In this document: positions 26,155-37,329 of the stretch, piece by piece
Position numbering within the stretch: the stretch's first letter is position 1
Layout of the letters: every line of letters starts with the position of its first letter
NCBI GenBank assembly: GCA_002256995.1
Contig: NCGX01000007.1
Span: forward strand, 1 to 64,000
DNA: 64,000 nucleotides
Source of the DNA: Hydrogenophilales bacterium 16-64-40
GTDB lineage: Bacteria; Pseudomonadota; Gammaproteobacteria; Burkholderiales; Thiobacillaceae
Reading direction: 5' to 3'
The notes under the pieces: model-generated
Seen by the model: only the letters and a program-made list of their open reading frames with translations
The model's database searches: none
What the model was told of the DNA's origin: nothing
Program-made: the position numbers and the translations under genes

Positions 26155-27593
26155 GAAACTTGCTGCTGACCCTGAGCCTCTCGCTCGCCCTGCCCGGCTT
26201 TGCGCTGGCCGAACTGCCGCCGCCGCGCACCCCAGCGCAGGACGCAGCGGATGACCTACCGCCGCCACGCAGCACGACGCGCAAGCCGCGTGCTGTGCAG
26301 CCGGAGGCTGCGTCTGCCGCTGCCACGCCGCAGGTGAGCAGCGCGGACGATCTGCCGCCGCCCACTGCACGCACCCGCAAGACAAAGGCGCGCGGCTTCC
26401 AGCCATCGCTCAAGTTTGGCGTCGACGACCTGCTGCTGGAAGCGGGGGCGCTGCCCGACGCGCCTGAAGCCGACACCTACTCCACCCTGCGCACCAGCGC
26501 CTACGTGCTGTGGCAGCCCAGCCGCGACTGGGAATTCCGCGCCGGCGCGCGGCTCGACGGCATGATGCAGGCCGGCGGTGCCGCCGACCACGACGAAACG
26601 CTGGCCGACTACACCGACACCTATGTGCGCTACCGCAGCGGCGACACCCGCCTGACCCTCGGCGCGCAGACCATCATTTGGGGCCGCGCCGACGAAATCC
26701 CGCTGGCCGACCGCGTCAGCCGCGCCGACCTTACCCGCTTTGTCCTCGACGACCTGGCCGACCGCCGCCGCGCCCAGCTGGCCGCGCGCTGGGAACAGAC
26801 CTTCGGCGACTACAAGCTGGACGCGGTATGGCTGCCGGTCTTCCGCGGCGCGCAGTTGCCGGATGTCGCCAGCGTGTGGAGCCCGATCAACCGCAGCAGC
26901 GGCCAGATCATCGGCATCGATCCAGCACTGACCGGATGGGTGAGTGGCGCGCGCATCGACGAGGACGAACACGGCAGCGGCGGCGGCGCCCTGCGCCTGA
27001 CCAGGACCGGCGAACCAGTCGACTTCGGCATGACGCTGGCGCGCACCCGGCAGTCGCTGCCGTACTACCGGGTCGATCTGACCAATCTGGCACTCACCGC
27101 CGTGCATCCCTACAACACCTTTGTCGGCGCCGACCTGGAACTGGTGAGCGGCGGCCTCACCTGGCGCACGGAACTCGGCTATACCGACAACGTGCCAGTG
27201 ACCCGGCCGACCACCGCGATGGACACCACGCATGCGCTCGACTGGATCGGTGCAGTTGAATTTTTCCCGGGCGGCGGCAACACCCGTGTCAACCTGCAGC
27301 TGGTCGCCCACGCGCTGCAAACCGACCGCAGCATCCTCGAACTGAAGGAGTACTACGGCGCCAACGGCGAAATCGAAACAAGCTTCGGCCAGGACCGCTG
27401 GCGGGCCGGCATGCGCTTTTCCGGCGGGTTCAACGTCAAGGACATCTACCTCAGTCCCAAACTCAGCTACGTCGGCTGGGAGCCGCACGAACTCTACGTC
27501 GCCGCGCATTATTTCGACGGCGAGGCGCGCACCCTGGGCGGCTTCCACCAGGATCATTCGCTGATCACGCTTGGCCTGCGCACCCGGTTCTGA
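26151..27593 (+). CDS. Predicted outer-membrane beta-barrel protein of an exporter cluster
   Basis: A 480-residue protein with signal peptide MRNLLLTLSLSLALPGFALA. A Pro-rich periplasmic segment (residues 21-75) has three copies of (D/E)LPPP. A long stretch of alternating beta-strand pattern follows, with aromatic residues (YVLWQPSRDWEFRAGARLD, LTLGAQTIIWGRADEIP) and a C-terminal Phe in TLGLRTRF. The last-residue Phe and strand pattern are typical of outer-membrane barrels. It is translationally coupled to the LolA-like gene and followed 18 bases later by the exporter. Similar barrels in such clusters are often labelled DUF1302, but I cannot confirm that label. Confidence 0.75.
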   Translation: MRNLLLTLSLSLALPGFALAELPPPRTPAQDAADDLPPPRSTTRKPRAVQPEAASAAATPQVSSADDLPPPTARTRKTKARGFQPSLKFGVDDLLLEAGALPDAPEADTYSTLRTSAYVLWQPSRDWEFRAGARLDGMMQAGGAADHDETLADYTDTYVRYRSGDTRLTLGAQTIIWGRADEIPLADRVSRADLTRFVLDDLADRRRAQLAARWEQTFGDYKLDAVWLPVFRGAQLPDVASVWSPINRSSGQIIGIDPALTGWVSGARIDEDEHGSGGGALRLTRTGEPVDFGMTLARTRQSLPYYRVDLTNLALTAVHPYNTFVGADLELVSGGLTWRTELGYTDNVPVTRPTTAMDTTHALDWIGAVEFFPGGGNTRVNLQLVAHALQTDRSILELKEYYGANGEIETSFGQDRWRAGMRFSGGFNVKDIYLSPKLSYVGWEPHELYVAAHYFDGEARTLGGFHQDHSLITLGLRTRF

Positions 27594-27611
27594 TGATCCG
27601 GACGGCATGAC

Positions 27612-29894
27612 ATGCTGAAACCCTGGCTCAATGGCAGACGCATGCTGCCGCCGTGGCTGGCGCTCGCCATCCTGCTTGGCCTGCAGCTGGCTTCGCTGCC
27701 TTTCCTGCTCAATATCCATTTCAATAATTCGGGCGACATCTACTCCCCGACTGACGCGCCCGTCATCCAACTGCGCGAATCCCTGTTTCGTGAATTTCCC
27801 AGCGACGATGCACTGATCGCACTGTTCGAGGGCGACGAATTATTCAGCCCGGCGTTTCTGGGTGCGCTCGATCGCGTGGCCAAAAAAATGGAAACGCATC
27901 CTTCGGTTGACCGTGTGATCACGCTCACCACGATCGAACATATCGACGCGACCGACGACGGCTTTGCGGTTTCCCTGCTGGTGGATCCCGATGACCTGGC
28001 AGCGCGCACGCCCGCCGAGTGGAAGGCCAGGGTGCTGGACGACCAACTGGCCCCGGGGGTGATCGTCTCGAAGGACGGAAAGGCCGTCGCGCTGGTGGTA
28101 CGGCCCATCGTATTGAAAGAAAGCCTCGCGCGTCGCGATATCCTGATCGCGCTCGATGCCGCCATCCACGCCGAGAAACTCGACGCCTACCAAACCGCCA
28201 CCGCCGGTACCGTGGCCGAGACCGTCGAGGAATTGCGCTCGCTCTGGCGCGACAGCGCAATCTTCATTCCGCTCACCGTTGTGATTGGCCTGGTGCTGCT
28301 GTGGTGGGTGGTCGGGCGGGTGCGGCCGATGATCATCGGCGGGTTGGCAATGGGGACGGTCGTCTCGGTCAGCGTGGCGGGAATCGTCACGTCGGGCCAA
28401 CCCTACACACCGATCACCGCCATGATCCCCACCCTCATGGCCGCCTACACCACGGCAACCTTGCTGCATCTGTATGCAGCCATCCAACGCGGCCGCATTG
28501 CGCGGCTGTCGCGTCCGCAACGCATTGCTCGCGCACTGAAAGACACCTTCGTGCCGGGTTTGTTCAATGTGCTGACGACTGGCGCCGGGCTGTTGAGCCT
28601 GCTATGGGTGGATATTCCGCCCGTGCAGACGTTCGGATTGTCCGGCGCGATCGGCACGCTGATGGTGTTTCTGGTGGTATTCATTTTGGTGCCGCCGATC
28701 CTGCTGAAATGGGACACGCCGCGCTGGCCGCGCCACCGCTCCGGGCTGGCGCACGCACGTCGTATCGCTGCGGCTGTAGCGGTGTTCAGTCTGCGCAACG
28801 CCAGGGCCGTGCTCATCGGCACGCTGTTGCTGGTGCTGGCGGCCATTCCACTCGCCCTGCAGGTGAAAGTGGAGTCCAACCTGATCGAGTTTTTTGCGCC
28901 GGACCACAGCATCAGCCGCAGCACCGGCCGGGTCGAGGCCAAATTGTCCGGCGTGACCACGATGGAAGTCGTGCTCACCGGCAGCGTGCGCGACAGTCTG
29001 AAAAACCCCGCTACGCTGGCGCAGATCAAGGCCTTGCAGACCTGGCTGGAACAACAGCCGGAAATCGATCGCAGCTTTTCGCTGGTTGAAGTGGTCGAGG
29101 AAATGAACCGCGCCTTCAGCGGCGAGGACCTCGGCGATCACGCCTTGCCGACCAACCGCAGGTTGGTGGAACAACTGCTGCTGATTTATGACGGCAAGGA
29201 CTTGTACGAACTGGTCAACCGCGAATTCCAGCGCGGCCGGATCGCCCTCAATCTCAATGTTCACGGCGCCAATGAAATCGGCCAGGTGATCGAACGAATC
29301 GAAGCGCATCTGGATGCACAACCGATCCCCGGCATTCATACCGAGATGGGCGGTTTCGGAAGGCTGTTTTCGGATCAGGAAGATCGGATCGTCGTGGGCC
29401 AGGTCAAGAGCTTCTCATCGGCCTTCCTGCAGATCCTGCTGTTGCTGGCGCTGCTGTTCCGCTCGTTCCGCGGTGCGCTGATCTGCCTGGTGCCGAATCT
29501 GGCGCCACTGCTCTTCATTTTCGTGGTGATGGGGGCAACCGGAATCGCACTCGACGTCGCCACCGTGCTGATCGCCGGCGTCATCCTCGGCATCACGGTG
29601 GACGACACCATCCACCTGTATCACGGCTACCTGCACCGCATCCGCCGCGGCGTCAGCCCGGTGTTCGCCATCATCCGCAGCGTGGAAGCCTCGGGCCGGG
29701 CGGTCGTTGCCATTTCCATTGTTCTGATTGCGCAGTTCAGCCTGCTGGGGCTGTCCGACTTCCGTCCCACTGCGCATTTCGGCATCCTGTGCGCGGTCGG
29801 CCTGTTCGCCGGCCAGGTGTTCGAATTGCTGCTGATGCCCGCCCTGCTCGGCCTGCGCTTGCGCAGGCCGCAGCAAGCCGTCACGGCACGGTGA
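27612..29894 (+). CDS. RND-superfamily exporter (MMPL/SSD type)
   Basis: An inner-membrane transporter of 760 residues. It has the two-fold RND plan: one N-terminal helix (LALAILLGLQLASLPFLL), a large periplasmic loop to about 215 and a block of five or six helices. The second half repeats this, with a helix at about 398-416, a periplasmic loop, and helices from about 600 on. The line GVILGITVDDTIHLYHGYLH carries the conserved charged pair of helix 10. It belongs with predicted exporters of the MMPL/SSD group, which move lipids or hydrophobic molecules. Third gene of the cluster; its 3' end overlaps the convergent coiled-coil gene by 14 bases. Substrate unknown. Confidence 0.85.
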   Translation: MLKPWLNGRRMLPPWLALAILLGLQLASLPFLLNIHFNNSGDIYSPTDAPVIQLRESLFREFPSDDALIALFEGDELFSPAFLGALDRVAKKMETHPSVDRVITLTTIEHIDATDDGFAVSLLVDPDDLAARTPAEWKARVLDDQLAPGVIVSKDGKAVALVVRPIVLKESLARRDILIALDAAIHAEKLDAYQTATAGTVAETVEELRSLWRDSAIFIPLTVVIGLVLLWWVVGRVRPMIIGGLAMGTVVSVSVAGIVTSGQPYTPITAMIPTLMAAYTTATLLHLYAAIQRGRIARLSRPQRIARALKDTFVPGLFNVLTTGAGLLSLLWVDIPPVQTFGLSGAIGTLMVFLVVFILVPPILLKWDTPRWPRHRSGLAHARRIAAAVAVFSLRNARAVLIGTLLLVLAAIPLALQVKVESNLIEFFAPDHSISRSTGRVEAKLSGVTTMEVVLTGSVRDSLKNPATLAQIKALQTWLEQQPEIDRSFSLVEVVEEMNRAFSGEDLGDHALPTNRRLVEQLLLIYDGKDLYELVNREFQRGRIALNLNVHGANEIGQVIERIEAHLDAQPIPGIHTEMGGFGRLFSDQEDRIVVGQVKSFSSAFLQILLLLALLFRSFRGALICLVPNLAPLLFIFVVMGATGIALDVATVLIAGVILGITVDDTIHLYHGYLHRIRRGVSPVFAIIRSVEASGRAVVAISIVLIAQFSLLGLSDFRPTAHFGILCAVGLFAGQVFELLLMPALLGLRLRRPQQAVTAR

Positions 29895-30444
29895 TCTTCA
29901 GCGCGCCAAACTCGTCGTTGAACAGATCCACCTCGTCGCCCGAGGCAAACTGCCAGCCTTCCAGGTGGCCAAAATCGGTTCTGGACCTGGGGGCCAGTTC
30001 GAGTTGGAAGCGATCGGCGGTCGACGAGGTGGGGCTGCGCACGGCCAGCACCACGGTCAGATAGCGATCGCTGGTGTTTTCGATCATCGCAACCAGGCCC
30101 TGGCCCAGCATCGACGAACGAAAGCCGACCACCACCGGAAGCGCGGGCCTCGCCTTTTCCCGTGCCTTTTGCACATCGGTTTCCCGGTAGGCCAGTTGCG
30201 CTTTGAGCTGCTCGATCTCGCGCAGGTGCTCGGTCGACTGGTTGCGTGCATCGATCAGATCACGCTCGGTCTGCTGGCGGGTTTCGGCTTCCTTCGACAG
30301 CCGCCGCTTCACCTCGTCCAGATCGACATTGAGCATGAAGGCATACAGCCCCAGACCGCACACCAGCAACAGCAGCACGGCATTGAGGCCGATGGAGAAG
30401 ATCAGCCCGCCCCGCTTCGCCGGATTCTGAGAAGGATCCCCCAT
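29881..30444 (-). CDS. Membrane-anchored coiled-coil protein, unknown function
   Basis: A 187-residue protein with one N-terminal membrane helix (GLIFSIGLNAVLLLLVCGLG). A coiled coil runs from about 42-100 (VKRRLSKEAETRQQTERDL, STEHLREIEQLKAQLAYRE). The C-terminal domain of about 80 residues reads like a small immunoglobulin-type fold (GLVAMIENTSDRYLTVVLAV, LAPRSRTDFGHLEGW). No family is recognised. ATG 30442-30444 is chosen over a further upstream codon because it gives a short cytoplasmic start before the helix. Convergent with and overlapping the exporter gene; ppc ends 14 bases upstream on the same strand. Confidence 0.7.
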   Translation of the reverse strand: MGDPSQNPAKRGGLIFSIGLNAVLLLLVCGLGLYAFMLNVDLDEVKRRLSKEAETRQQTERDLIDARNQSTEHLREIEQLKAQLAYRETDVQKAREKARPALPVVVGFRSSMLGQGLVAMIENTSDRYLTVVLAVRSPTSSTADRFQLELAPRSRTDFGHLEGWQFASGDEVDLFNDEFGALKITVP

Positions 30445-30458
30445 AACGTGCTCCGTGC

Positions 30459-33278
30459 TCAGCCGGTGTTGCGCATCCCGGCGGCGATGGCATTGATCGA
30501 CCGCTTCAACGGGGTCAGCCAGCTGTCCTGCTCGGATTCCCACACGCTATCGGTGCGATAACGCTTCAGCATCAGCACCTGGATGTGGTTGATGGGGTCG
30601 ATGTAGGGACGGCGCCGCGAAATCGACAGCGCCAGCGATGGGTTGTCCTCCAGCAGGGTCTCGATCTGCACGACCTGCTTGACGCCGGCCACGGTGAGCG
30701 CGAATTCGTCCGCAATCGTGCGGTAGATCGTCATGGTGTTGGGGTGATCGCACAGGCGCGCGTACTCCTCGGCGATTTCCATGTCGGCCTTGGTCAGCGC
30801 CATCTGCACGTTGGACAACAGGCTGCGGAAGAACGGCCATTCGCGATACATCGCCTGCAGGTGCGCGAGGCCGTCCGGCTGGCGGTCGATGAAGCCCTGC
30901 AAGGCGCTGCCGATGCCATACCAGGCAGGCAGCGTATGGCGCGACTGCGCCCAGCCGAACACCCAGGGAATCGCACGGATCGAGCCCAGCGAGCGGTCGG
31001 CCTTCTTGCGATGCGACGGGCGGCTGCCGATGTTGAGCAGGCCGATTTCGGTGACCGGCGTGCTCTCGTAGAAATAATCGATGAAGCCCGGCGTGCCGAT
31101 CAACGCACGGTAGGCAGTCTCGCCCGCCGCCGCGATGTCGCGCATCCAGTCGAGGTAGTCCTGCGGATAACACACTTCGCAGTGCGCCAGCGCGGTGGCG
31201 CTGGCCTTCAAGAGGCCGGTGACCCCCATGCCGATTTCGTAGTTGGCGGTTTCCGGATTGCTGTACTTGTAATACAGCATCTCGCCCTGCTCGGTAAACT
31301 TGATTTCGCCGTTCACGGTGCCGGGCGGCTGCGACAGGATCGCATCGTGGGTGGGGCCGCCGCCGCGCCCGACGGTGCCGCCGCGCCCATGGAACAGGCG
31401 GCATTCGATGCCGTGCTGCCGGGTCAGCGCGATGATGGAAAGCTGCGCCTGATAAAGATTCCAGTTCGACGCCAGGATGCCGCCGTCCTTGCACGAATCG
31501 GAGTAGCCAAGCATGACTTCCTGGCGGTTGCCGTCGGACGCCACCAGCGCACGATAAACCTTGTTGGAAAACAGCTGGTCGAGAATCGCCTGGCTGCGCT
31601 GCAGGTCGTCCACCGTCTCGAACAGCGGCGCCACCAGAATGCGGCAGAACCACTCATGCCCGTTGTGGCCGCACAAGCCGACCAGCCGCGCCAGCAGCAT
31701 CACTTCCATCACGTGGGAGGCGTTGTGGGTCATCGAAATCACATAGGTGCCGAAGACGTCGTCGCCCACCTCGGCCTTCAATTTGGCCATGCGCCGGAAC
31801 ACCGCGAGCGCTTCGCGCGCTTCGTCGTCCAGCGCGGCATCGTCCACCTCGATCGGGGCGATGCGGCCGATCCACGCGGCCAGCCGCTGCAGCCGCTCGG
31901 CTTCGACCGCGGCGCTGTAATCAAAATCGGGATCGAGCTGTTGCAAGACAGCCGCGACCGTGCGCGTATGCACGGTCGATTCCTGGCGGATGTCGAGCTG
32001 CAGCAAATGAAAGCCGAAGCTTTCGACCAGCCGGATCAACGCCTGCAGGTCCTGCATGGCGACGATGCGGTCGCCATGGCTGATCAGCGAATCGCGCAGC
32101 AGATAGAGGTCGTCGAGGAAAGCCGCGGCGTTTTCGTACGCCAGGTGCGCGGTGAAGCTCGGCACGTCGGCCAGGCACTGGTGGACGTAGGACAGGTTGG
32201 CATCCAGCCGCGCCATCATCATCGCCGCCATGCGGCGGTAGGGTTCGCGGCTGTAGATCTGCACTGCGGTGCCGCGGAACACCTGTTCGCCAAATTCGTC
32301 TTCGTATTCCAGGAGGCGCGCCAGGAAGGGCTCGGAAGGCGTGCACCAGTCGCTGCTGTGGGTAAGCGTCTGGCGCAGGTCGAGCACCCGCTCACGGTAT
32401 TCGTCGAGCGCCTGCTGCATTTGTCTATGCACGGTCCATTCGGTGACGTCTGCCGTCACGAACGGATTACCGTCGCGGTCGCCGCCGATCCACGAACCGA
32501 AGCGGATAAAGCTCGGCACGCTGATCGGCGCGACGCCCTCGGCGTTGACGCCGTAATGCTTGCGCAGCGCCTTTTCGAAGTACTCATACGCCTTCGGCAC
32601 CGCCTCGAACAGGCTTTCGCGCACGTAATACAGGCCGTTGCGCACCTCGTCGCGCACTTCCAGCTTGGCGCTGCGCAGTTCGTCGGTGCGCCACATCACC
32701 TGGATTTCGGCCGCCAGCTCCGCCTCCAGTTCGCGCTGATCGATCACCCCCAGCGTCGGGCTGTACATCTGGTCGCAAATCAGGAACACCCGGCGCACCC
32801 CTTCCATCACCGCGCGACGACGCGCTTCGGTGGGATGCGCGGTGAACACCGGCGCGTAGTGCAGCCGGTTGAGCATGTCCTGCAGGGTATTGACCGGGAT
32901 GCCCTGCGCCTTGAGATCGGCCACGGTACGGTCGAACGAGCCCTCCCACAGCGGCATCCCGTGCGACAGCATGCGGCGGCGGTTGCGGTGGGAAAAGCTT
33001 TCCTCCGCCACGTTGACCAGCATGAAATAGCTGGAAAAGGCACGCACCACCAGCTCGACCTTGGTGGCCGGCATGGCGTCGATCATCGCCATCAGATCGG
33101 TGCGACGCTGCTGGTCTTCCTGCTGGTGCAGTTCGGCAAAACCGCGGCGCAGGGTTTCCACCGCATCGAACACGTCTTCGCCGGCAAACTGCAGCAGCAC
33201 CTGGCCCAGCAGGGTGCCCAGCAGTTTGACCTGCGCGCGCAGGTGGTCGTCGGTCAGGAGGTTTTCGGGAGCATTCAT
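30459..33278 (-). CDS. ppc: Phosphoenolpyruvate carboxylase
   Basis: Carboxylates PEP with bicarbonate to oxaloacetate, replenishing the TCA cycle. It has 939 residues. Catalytic regions are visible: VFTAHPTEARRR (about 152-163), GSWIGGDRDGNPFVT, LDIRQES, MLGYSDSCKDGG and the glycine loop FHGRGGTVGRGGGPTHDAI. The C terminus ends in the family-typical RNTG. The ATG at 33276-33278 gives MNAPENLLTD; an earlier in-frame start would add 26 residues overlapping the purL gap. It is the only C4-forming carboxylase in the window and acts on the same PEP pool as PpsA and enolase. Confidence 0.96.
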   Translation of the reverse strand: MNAPENLLTDDHLRAQVKLLGTLLGQVLLQFAGEDVFDAVETLRRGFAELHQQEDQQRRTDLMAMIDAMPATKVELVVRAFSSYFMLVNVAEESFSHRNRRRMLSHGMPLWEGSFDRTVADLKAQGIPVNTLQDMLNRLHYAPVFTAHPTEARRRAVMEGVRRVFLICDQMYSPTLGVIDQRELEAELAAEIQVMWRTDELRSAKLEVRDEVRNGLYYVRESLFEAVPKAYEYFEKALRKHYGVNAEGVAPISVPSFIRFGSWIGGDRDGNPFVTADVTEWTVHRQMQQALDEYRERVLDLRQTLTHSSDWCTPSEPFLARLLEYEDEFGEQVFRGTAVQIYSREPYRRMAAMMMARLDANLSYVHQCLADVPSFTAHLAYENAAAFLDDLYLLRDSLISHGDRIVAMQDLQALIRLVESFGFHLLQLDIRQESTVHTRTVAAVLQQLDPDFDYSAAVEAERLQRLAAWIGRIAPIEVDDAALDDEAREALAVFRRMAKLKAEVGDDVFGTYVISMTHNASHVMEVMLLARLVGLCGHNGHEWFCRILVAPLFETVDDLQRSQAILDQLFSNKVYRALVASDGNRQEVMLGYSDSCKDGGILASNWNLYQAQLSIIALTRQHGIECRLFHGRGGTVGRGGGPTHDAILSQPPGTVNGEIKFTEQGEMLYYKYSNPETANYEIGMGVTGLLKASATALAHCEVCYPQDYLDWMRDIAAAGETAYRALIGTPGFIDYFYESTPVTEIGLLNIGSRPSHRKKADRSLGSIRAIPWVFGWAQSRHTLPAWYGIGSALQGFIDRQPDGLAHLQAMYREWPFFRSLLSNVQMALTKADMEIAEEYARLCDHPNTMTIYRTIADEFALTVAGVKQVVQIETLLEDNPSLALSISRRRPYIDPINHIQVLMLKRYRTDSVWESEQDSWLTPLKRSINAIAAGMRNTG

Positions 33279-33348
33279 GGCAAGGGAGCGCCCGGCAAAG
33301 CGGGGTTCAATGCGGCAAAGCCCGCCATTTTCGCATAGACGGCCCGTA

Positions 33349-36300
33349 TCACCCAACCGCGCGCCGCGCGTTGCGGAACATCCGTAGCCACGGGGCGGCG
33401 CCGGCCATGCCGTCCGGCTTCCACGACAGCTGCGCGGCGCGGAACACGCGCTCGGGATGCGGCATCAGGATGCTGAAACGGCCGTCCGCGGTGGTAAAGC
33501 CGGTCAGCCCGCCGGGCGAGCCGTTAGGGTTGGCCGGATAGGCCTCGCTCGGCGCGCCGCGGTGATCGACGTAACGCAGCGTGGCGTGCGCCTCACCGGC
33601 GTGCGCCGGCTCGCGGAACACGACTCGGCCCTCGCCGTGCGACACCGCGATCGGCATCACCGACCCCGCCATGTCGGCGAAGAACAGCGATGGCGAGGCG
33701 AGCACCTCGACCAGCGCGAAGCGTGCCTCGAACTGCTCCGACAGGTTGCGCTCGAAACGCGGCCAGGCCGTCGCGCCCGGGATCAGGTCGTGCAGCTGGC
33801 TCATCATCTGGCAGCCGTTGCACACGCCCAGCGCGAAGGTGTCGGCGCGTTCGAAAAAGGCCGCGAACTGGTCGCGCGCGCGCGGGTTGAACAGGATCGA
33901 CTTGGCCCAGCCGCCGCCCGCGCCCAGCACGTCGCCGTAGCTGAAGCCGCCGCACGCGGCAAGCCCGGTGAAGTCGGCCAGACTGACCCGTCCGGACAAG
34001 ATGTCGCTCATGTGAACGTCGACAGCGGCAAAGCCGGCGGCGTCGAACGCGGCGGCCATCTCGACCTGGCCGTTGACGCCCTGCTCGCGCAGCACCGCGA
34101 CGCGCGGGCGCTTGCCGCTCGCAATGAAGGGCGCGGCGATGTCGGCGTCGAGGTTGAAGCCCGGCGCATAGTGCAGGCCGGGATCGCCGGCATCGGCGTG
34201 GCGGGCGAATTCCTGCTCGGCGCAGACCGGGTTGTCGCGCAGTCTCGCCATCTCGTAGCTGGTGCGCGCCCAGGCGCTTTGCAGCGTGACACGCGCCTCG
34301 TCGAAAACCACTTGGCCGCCGCGCAGCACGCGCAGGCGGTCAGCCGTATTCGGCTCGCCGATGACATGGAATTCGCCGCGCAGGCCGGCGTCGAGGAAGG
34401 CCTGCATGACCGCCTGGGTATCGCCGCGCCGCACTTGCAGCACCGCGCCGGCCTCCTCGCTGAACAGCACGTTGAAGATGCGCTGCGTGACGTCGCCCGG
34501 GCTCAGCGTCTCCGGTTCCGGCATGCCCAGATCATCGACCTCGTGGCGAATCTGGTCGAGGCACAGCTCGTCGACGTCCAGGTCCACCCCGCAATGGCCG
34601 GCAAAGGCCATTTCGGCCAGCGCGGCGAACAGGCCGCCGTCGGAACGGTCGTGATAGGCCAGCAGCCTGCCGGCAGTGTTGAGCGCCTGCACGGTGTCGA
34701 AGAATGCAGCGAGCGCTGCCGGCGCCGGCGCGTCCGGGCAGCGGTCGCCCACCTGCTTGTAGGCCTGGGCAAAGCTCGATGCGCCCAGGCGGTTCCTGCC
34801 CAGACCGAGGTCGATCAGCACGAGATCGGACTCGCCGGCGTCGGTGCGCAACTGCGGCGTCAGGTGCTGCGTCGCGTCGGGCGTGTTGGCGAACGCCGAA
34901 ATCACCAGCGAGATCGGCGAGGTCACCGCCTTCTTCTCGCCGTCGTCCTGCCACACCGTCTTCATGCTCATCGAATCTTTGCCGACCGGGATGGAGACGC
35001 CGAGCGCCTGGCAGTACGTCGAGACCGCCGCCACGGTGTCGAACAGCGCGGCGTCCTCGCCCGGGTGGCCGGCCGGCGCCATCCAGTTGGCCGACAGCTT
35101 CACCGCGGTGAGGCCGTCGACGCGCGCGGCGGCGAGGTTGGTGATCGCCTCGACGATGGCCATGCGTCCCGACGCCGGGGCATCGATCAAGGCAAGCGGC
35201 GCCTTCTCGCCGATGGAGAACACTTCGCCCTGCGTCGTCTGATAACCCGCCAGCGTGATCGCACAGTCGGCCACCGGAATCTGCCACGGCCCGACGCACT
35301 GGTCGCGCGCGGTCAGCCCGCCAACGGTGCGGTCGCCGATGGCGATCAGGAACATCTTCGACGCCACGCCGGGCATCGCCAGCACACGGTAAACGGCGTC
35401 CTTGAGGTCGATGCCGTCGAGCGCCAGCGGCGCCGGCAGGGTCGGCTGGTGCGCGACGTCACGCGTCATCTTGGGTGGCTTGCCGAGGATCACGTCCAGG
35501 CTCACGTCCACCGGCGCATTCTCGAAATGGCTGTCGGTCACCAAGAGGTGGTTGTCTTCGGTGGCTTCGCCCAGCACGGCAAACGGGCAGCGTTCGCGCT
35601 CGCAGATGGCGCGGAATTCGTCGAGGCGCGCCGGCGGAATCGCCAGCACATAGCGCTCCTGCGCCTCGTTGCACCAGATTTCGCGCGGCGACATACCGGA
35701 CTCCTCCGACGGCGCGGCGCGCAGCTCGAAGCGGCCGCCGCGGCCGCCGCCGTGCACCAGCTCGGGCAGCGCGTTCGACAGGCCGCCGGCGCCGACGTCG
35801 TGGATCGACAGGATCGGATTGGCCTCGCCCAGTTGCCAGCAGCGGTCGATGACCTCCTGCGCGCGCCGCTCCATTTCCGGGTTGCCGCGCTGCACCGAAT
35901 CGAAGTCGAGGTCAGCGGCGTTGGCCCCGGTGTCCATCGACGAGGCGGCGCCGCCGCCCAGCCCGATCAGCATGCCGGGGCCGCCCAGCTGGATCAGCAG
36001 GGTGCCGACCGGCAGCATTTTCTTGTCCACATGGTCGGCACGGATGCTGCCGACGCCGCCCGCCAGCATGATGGGCTTGTGGTAGCCGCGCCGCTGCCCG
36101 GCGACCGTCTCTTCGAAGGTGCGGAAATAACCCGCCAGGTTGGGGCGGCCGAATTCGTTGTTGAACGCCGCCGCGCCGATCGGGCCTTCGAGCATGATCG
36201 CGAGCGGGGTGACGATGCGCTCCGGCTTGCCGTAGGCGCCTGCTTCCCACGCTTGCTCGAAACTGGGAATGTTGAGGTTGGACACCGAAAACCCAGCGAG

Positions 36301-37302
36301 GCCGGCCTTGGGTTTTGACCCGGTGCCGGTCGCGCCCTCGTCGCGGATTTCACCGCCGCTGCCGGTGGCCGCGCCTGCGAAAGGCGAAATCGCCGTCGGG
36401 TGGTTGTGCGTTTCCACCTTCATCAGCACGTGGGTCAGCTCGCTGCTGTACGCGTAGCTGCCGTCGGCGCGCGGGTAGAAGCGGTCGATGGTCGCGCCTT
36501 CGATGACGGAAGAGTTGTCCGAATACGCCACCACCGTGCCTTCCGGGTGCGCGGCGTGGGTGTCGCGGATCATGCCGAACAGCGTCTTCGCCTGCGCCGC
36601 GCCATCGATCACCCACGAGGCGTTGAAGATCTTGTGGCGGCAATGCTCGGAGTTGGCCTGCGCGAACATCATCAGCTCGACGTCGGTGGGGTTGCGCCCG
36701 ATGCGGATGAAGTTGTCCACCAGATACTCGACTTCGTCGTCCGACAGCGCCAGGCCGAGCTTGCGGTTGGCGGTTTCCAGCGCCGGGCGGCCGCCGCCCA
36801 GCACGTCGACGCAGGCCAGTTCGCGCGGCGGCACGTGGCGAAACAGCTGTGCCACGTCGGCCAGCGTCATCACCGCTTCGGTCATGCGATCGTGCAAGAG
36901 CGGCAGCAAGCGTGCCGCTGCCTCGGCCGACAGCGCCTGGCCGGTAGCGTCCAGCACATGAAAGGCCACCCCGCGCTCGATCCGCATGAAGCCCACAAGG
37001 CCGCAGTTTTTAAGGATATCGGTGGCTTTAGACGACCACGGCGAAATCGTGCCGGGGCGGGGCGTGACCAGGATCAGCGGGTCATTTGCAGTCGGCGTGT
37101 CGGTCGGCGTGCCGTAATCGAGCGCCTGTTCGACCAGCTGCATTTGCGCAGCGTCAAGCGCGCCCTCCAGTTCCAGAAAGTGCCAGTGGCGCGCAGTCAG
37201 CGTGCCCAGGTTCAGGCCCTGCTGCGCGGCCTCGCGGCGGATTTTATCGAGACGGAACGGGGACAGCGCGGCGGCGCCGGGAAGGGAGACGATGGCAGAC
37301 AT
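33349..37302 (-). CDS. purL: Phosphoribosylformylglycinamidine synthase (large, single chain)
   Basis: Step 4 of purine synthesis: FGAR plus glutamine and ATP to FGAM. It has 1317 residues, the full-length proteobacterial form. The N-terminal PurS-like domain is followed by two AIR-synthase-type halves ([48 protein letters not shown]) and a C-terminal glutaminase with the nucleophile in [14 protein letters not shown] and the catalytic HGEGR. The start ATG at 37300-37302 gives [11 protein letters not shown]. It stands as a single large gene, with ppc 70 bases downstream and the small DUF3330 gene upstream. Confidence 0.97.
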   Translation of the reverse strand: MSAIVSLPGAAALSPFRLDKIRREAAQQGLNLGTLTARHWHFLELEGALDAAQMQLVEQALDYGTPTDTPTANDPLILVTPRPGTISPWSSKATDILKNCGLVGFMRIERGVAFHVLDATGQALSAEAAARLLPLLHDRMTEAVMTLADVAQLFRHVPPRELACVDVLGGGRPALETANRKLGLALSDDEVEYLVDNFIRIGRNPTDVELMMFAQANSEHCRHKIFNASWVIDGAAQAKTLFGMIRDTHAAHPEGTVVAYSDNSSVIEGATIDRFYPRADGSYAYSSELTHVLMKVETHNHPTAISPFAGAATGSGGEIRDEGATGTGSKPKAGLAGFSVSNLNIPSFEQAWEAGAYGKPERIVTPLAIMLEGPIGAAAFNNEFGRPNLAGYFRTFEETVAGQRRGYHKPIMLAGGVGSIRADHVDKKMLPVGTLLIQLGGPGMLIGLGGGAASSMDTGANAADLDFDSVQRGNPEMERRAQEVIDRCWQLGEANPILSIHDVGAGGLSNALPELVHGGGRGGRFELRAAPSEESGMSPREIWCNEAQERYVLAIPPARLDEFRAICERERCPFAVLGEATEDNHLLVTDSHFENAPVDVSLDVILGKPPKMTRDVAHQPTLPAPLALDGIDLKDAVYRVLAMPGVASKMFLIAIGDRTVGGLTARDQCVGPWQIPVADCAITLAGYQTTQGEVFSIGEKAPLALIDAPASGRMAIVEAITNLAAARVDGLTAVKLSANWMAPAGHPGEDAALFDTVAAVSTYCQALGVSIPVGKDSMSMKTVWQDDGEKKAVTSPISLVISAFANTPDATQHLTPQLRTDAGESDLVLIDLGLGRNRLGASSFAQAYKQVGDRCPDAPAPAALAAFFDTVQALNTAGRLLAYHDRSDGGLFAALAEMAFAGHCGVDLDVDELCLDQIRHEVDDLGMPEPETLSPGDVTQRIFNVLFSEEAGAVLQVRRGDTQAVMQAFLDAGLRGEFHVIGEPNTADRLRVLRGGQVVFDEARVTLQSAWARTSYEMARLRDNPVCAEQEFARHADAGDPGLHYAPGFNLDADIAAPFIASGKRPRVAVLREQGVNGQVEMAAAFDAAGFAAVDVHMSDILSGRVSLADFTGLAACGGFSYGDVLGAGGGWAKSILFNPRARDQFAAFFERADTFALGVCNGCQMMSQLHDLIPGATAWPRFERNLSEQFEARFALVEVLASPSLFFADMAGSVMPIAVSHGEGRVVFREPAHAGEAHATLRYVDHRGAPSEAYPANPNGSPGGLTGFTTADGRFSILMPHPERVFRAAQLSWKPDGMAGAAPWLRMFRNARRAVG

Positions 37303-37329
37303 GTGCGTCTTTGCGAACGGGCAAAGGCG

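Noticed and set aside
33457..36318. A 953-codon open frame on the plus strand opposite purL, and a 917-codon one at 30585-33338 opposite ppc
   Set aside because: Both are mirror images of conserved high-GC genes, have His/Arg/Ala/Gly/Gln-rich compositions without domains, and have no ribosome sites.
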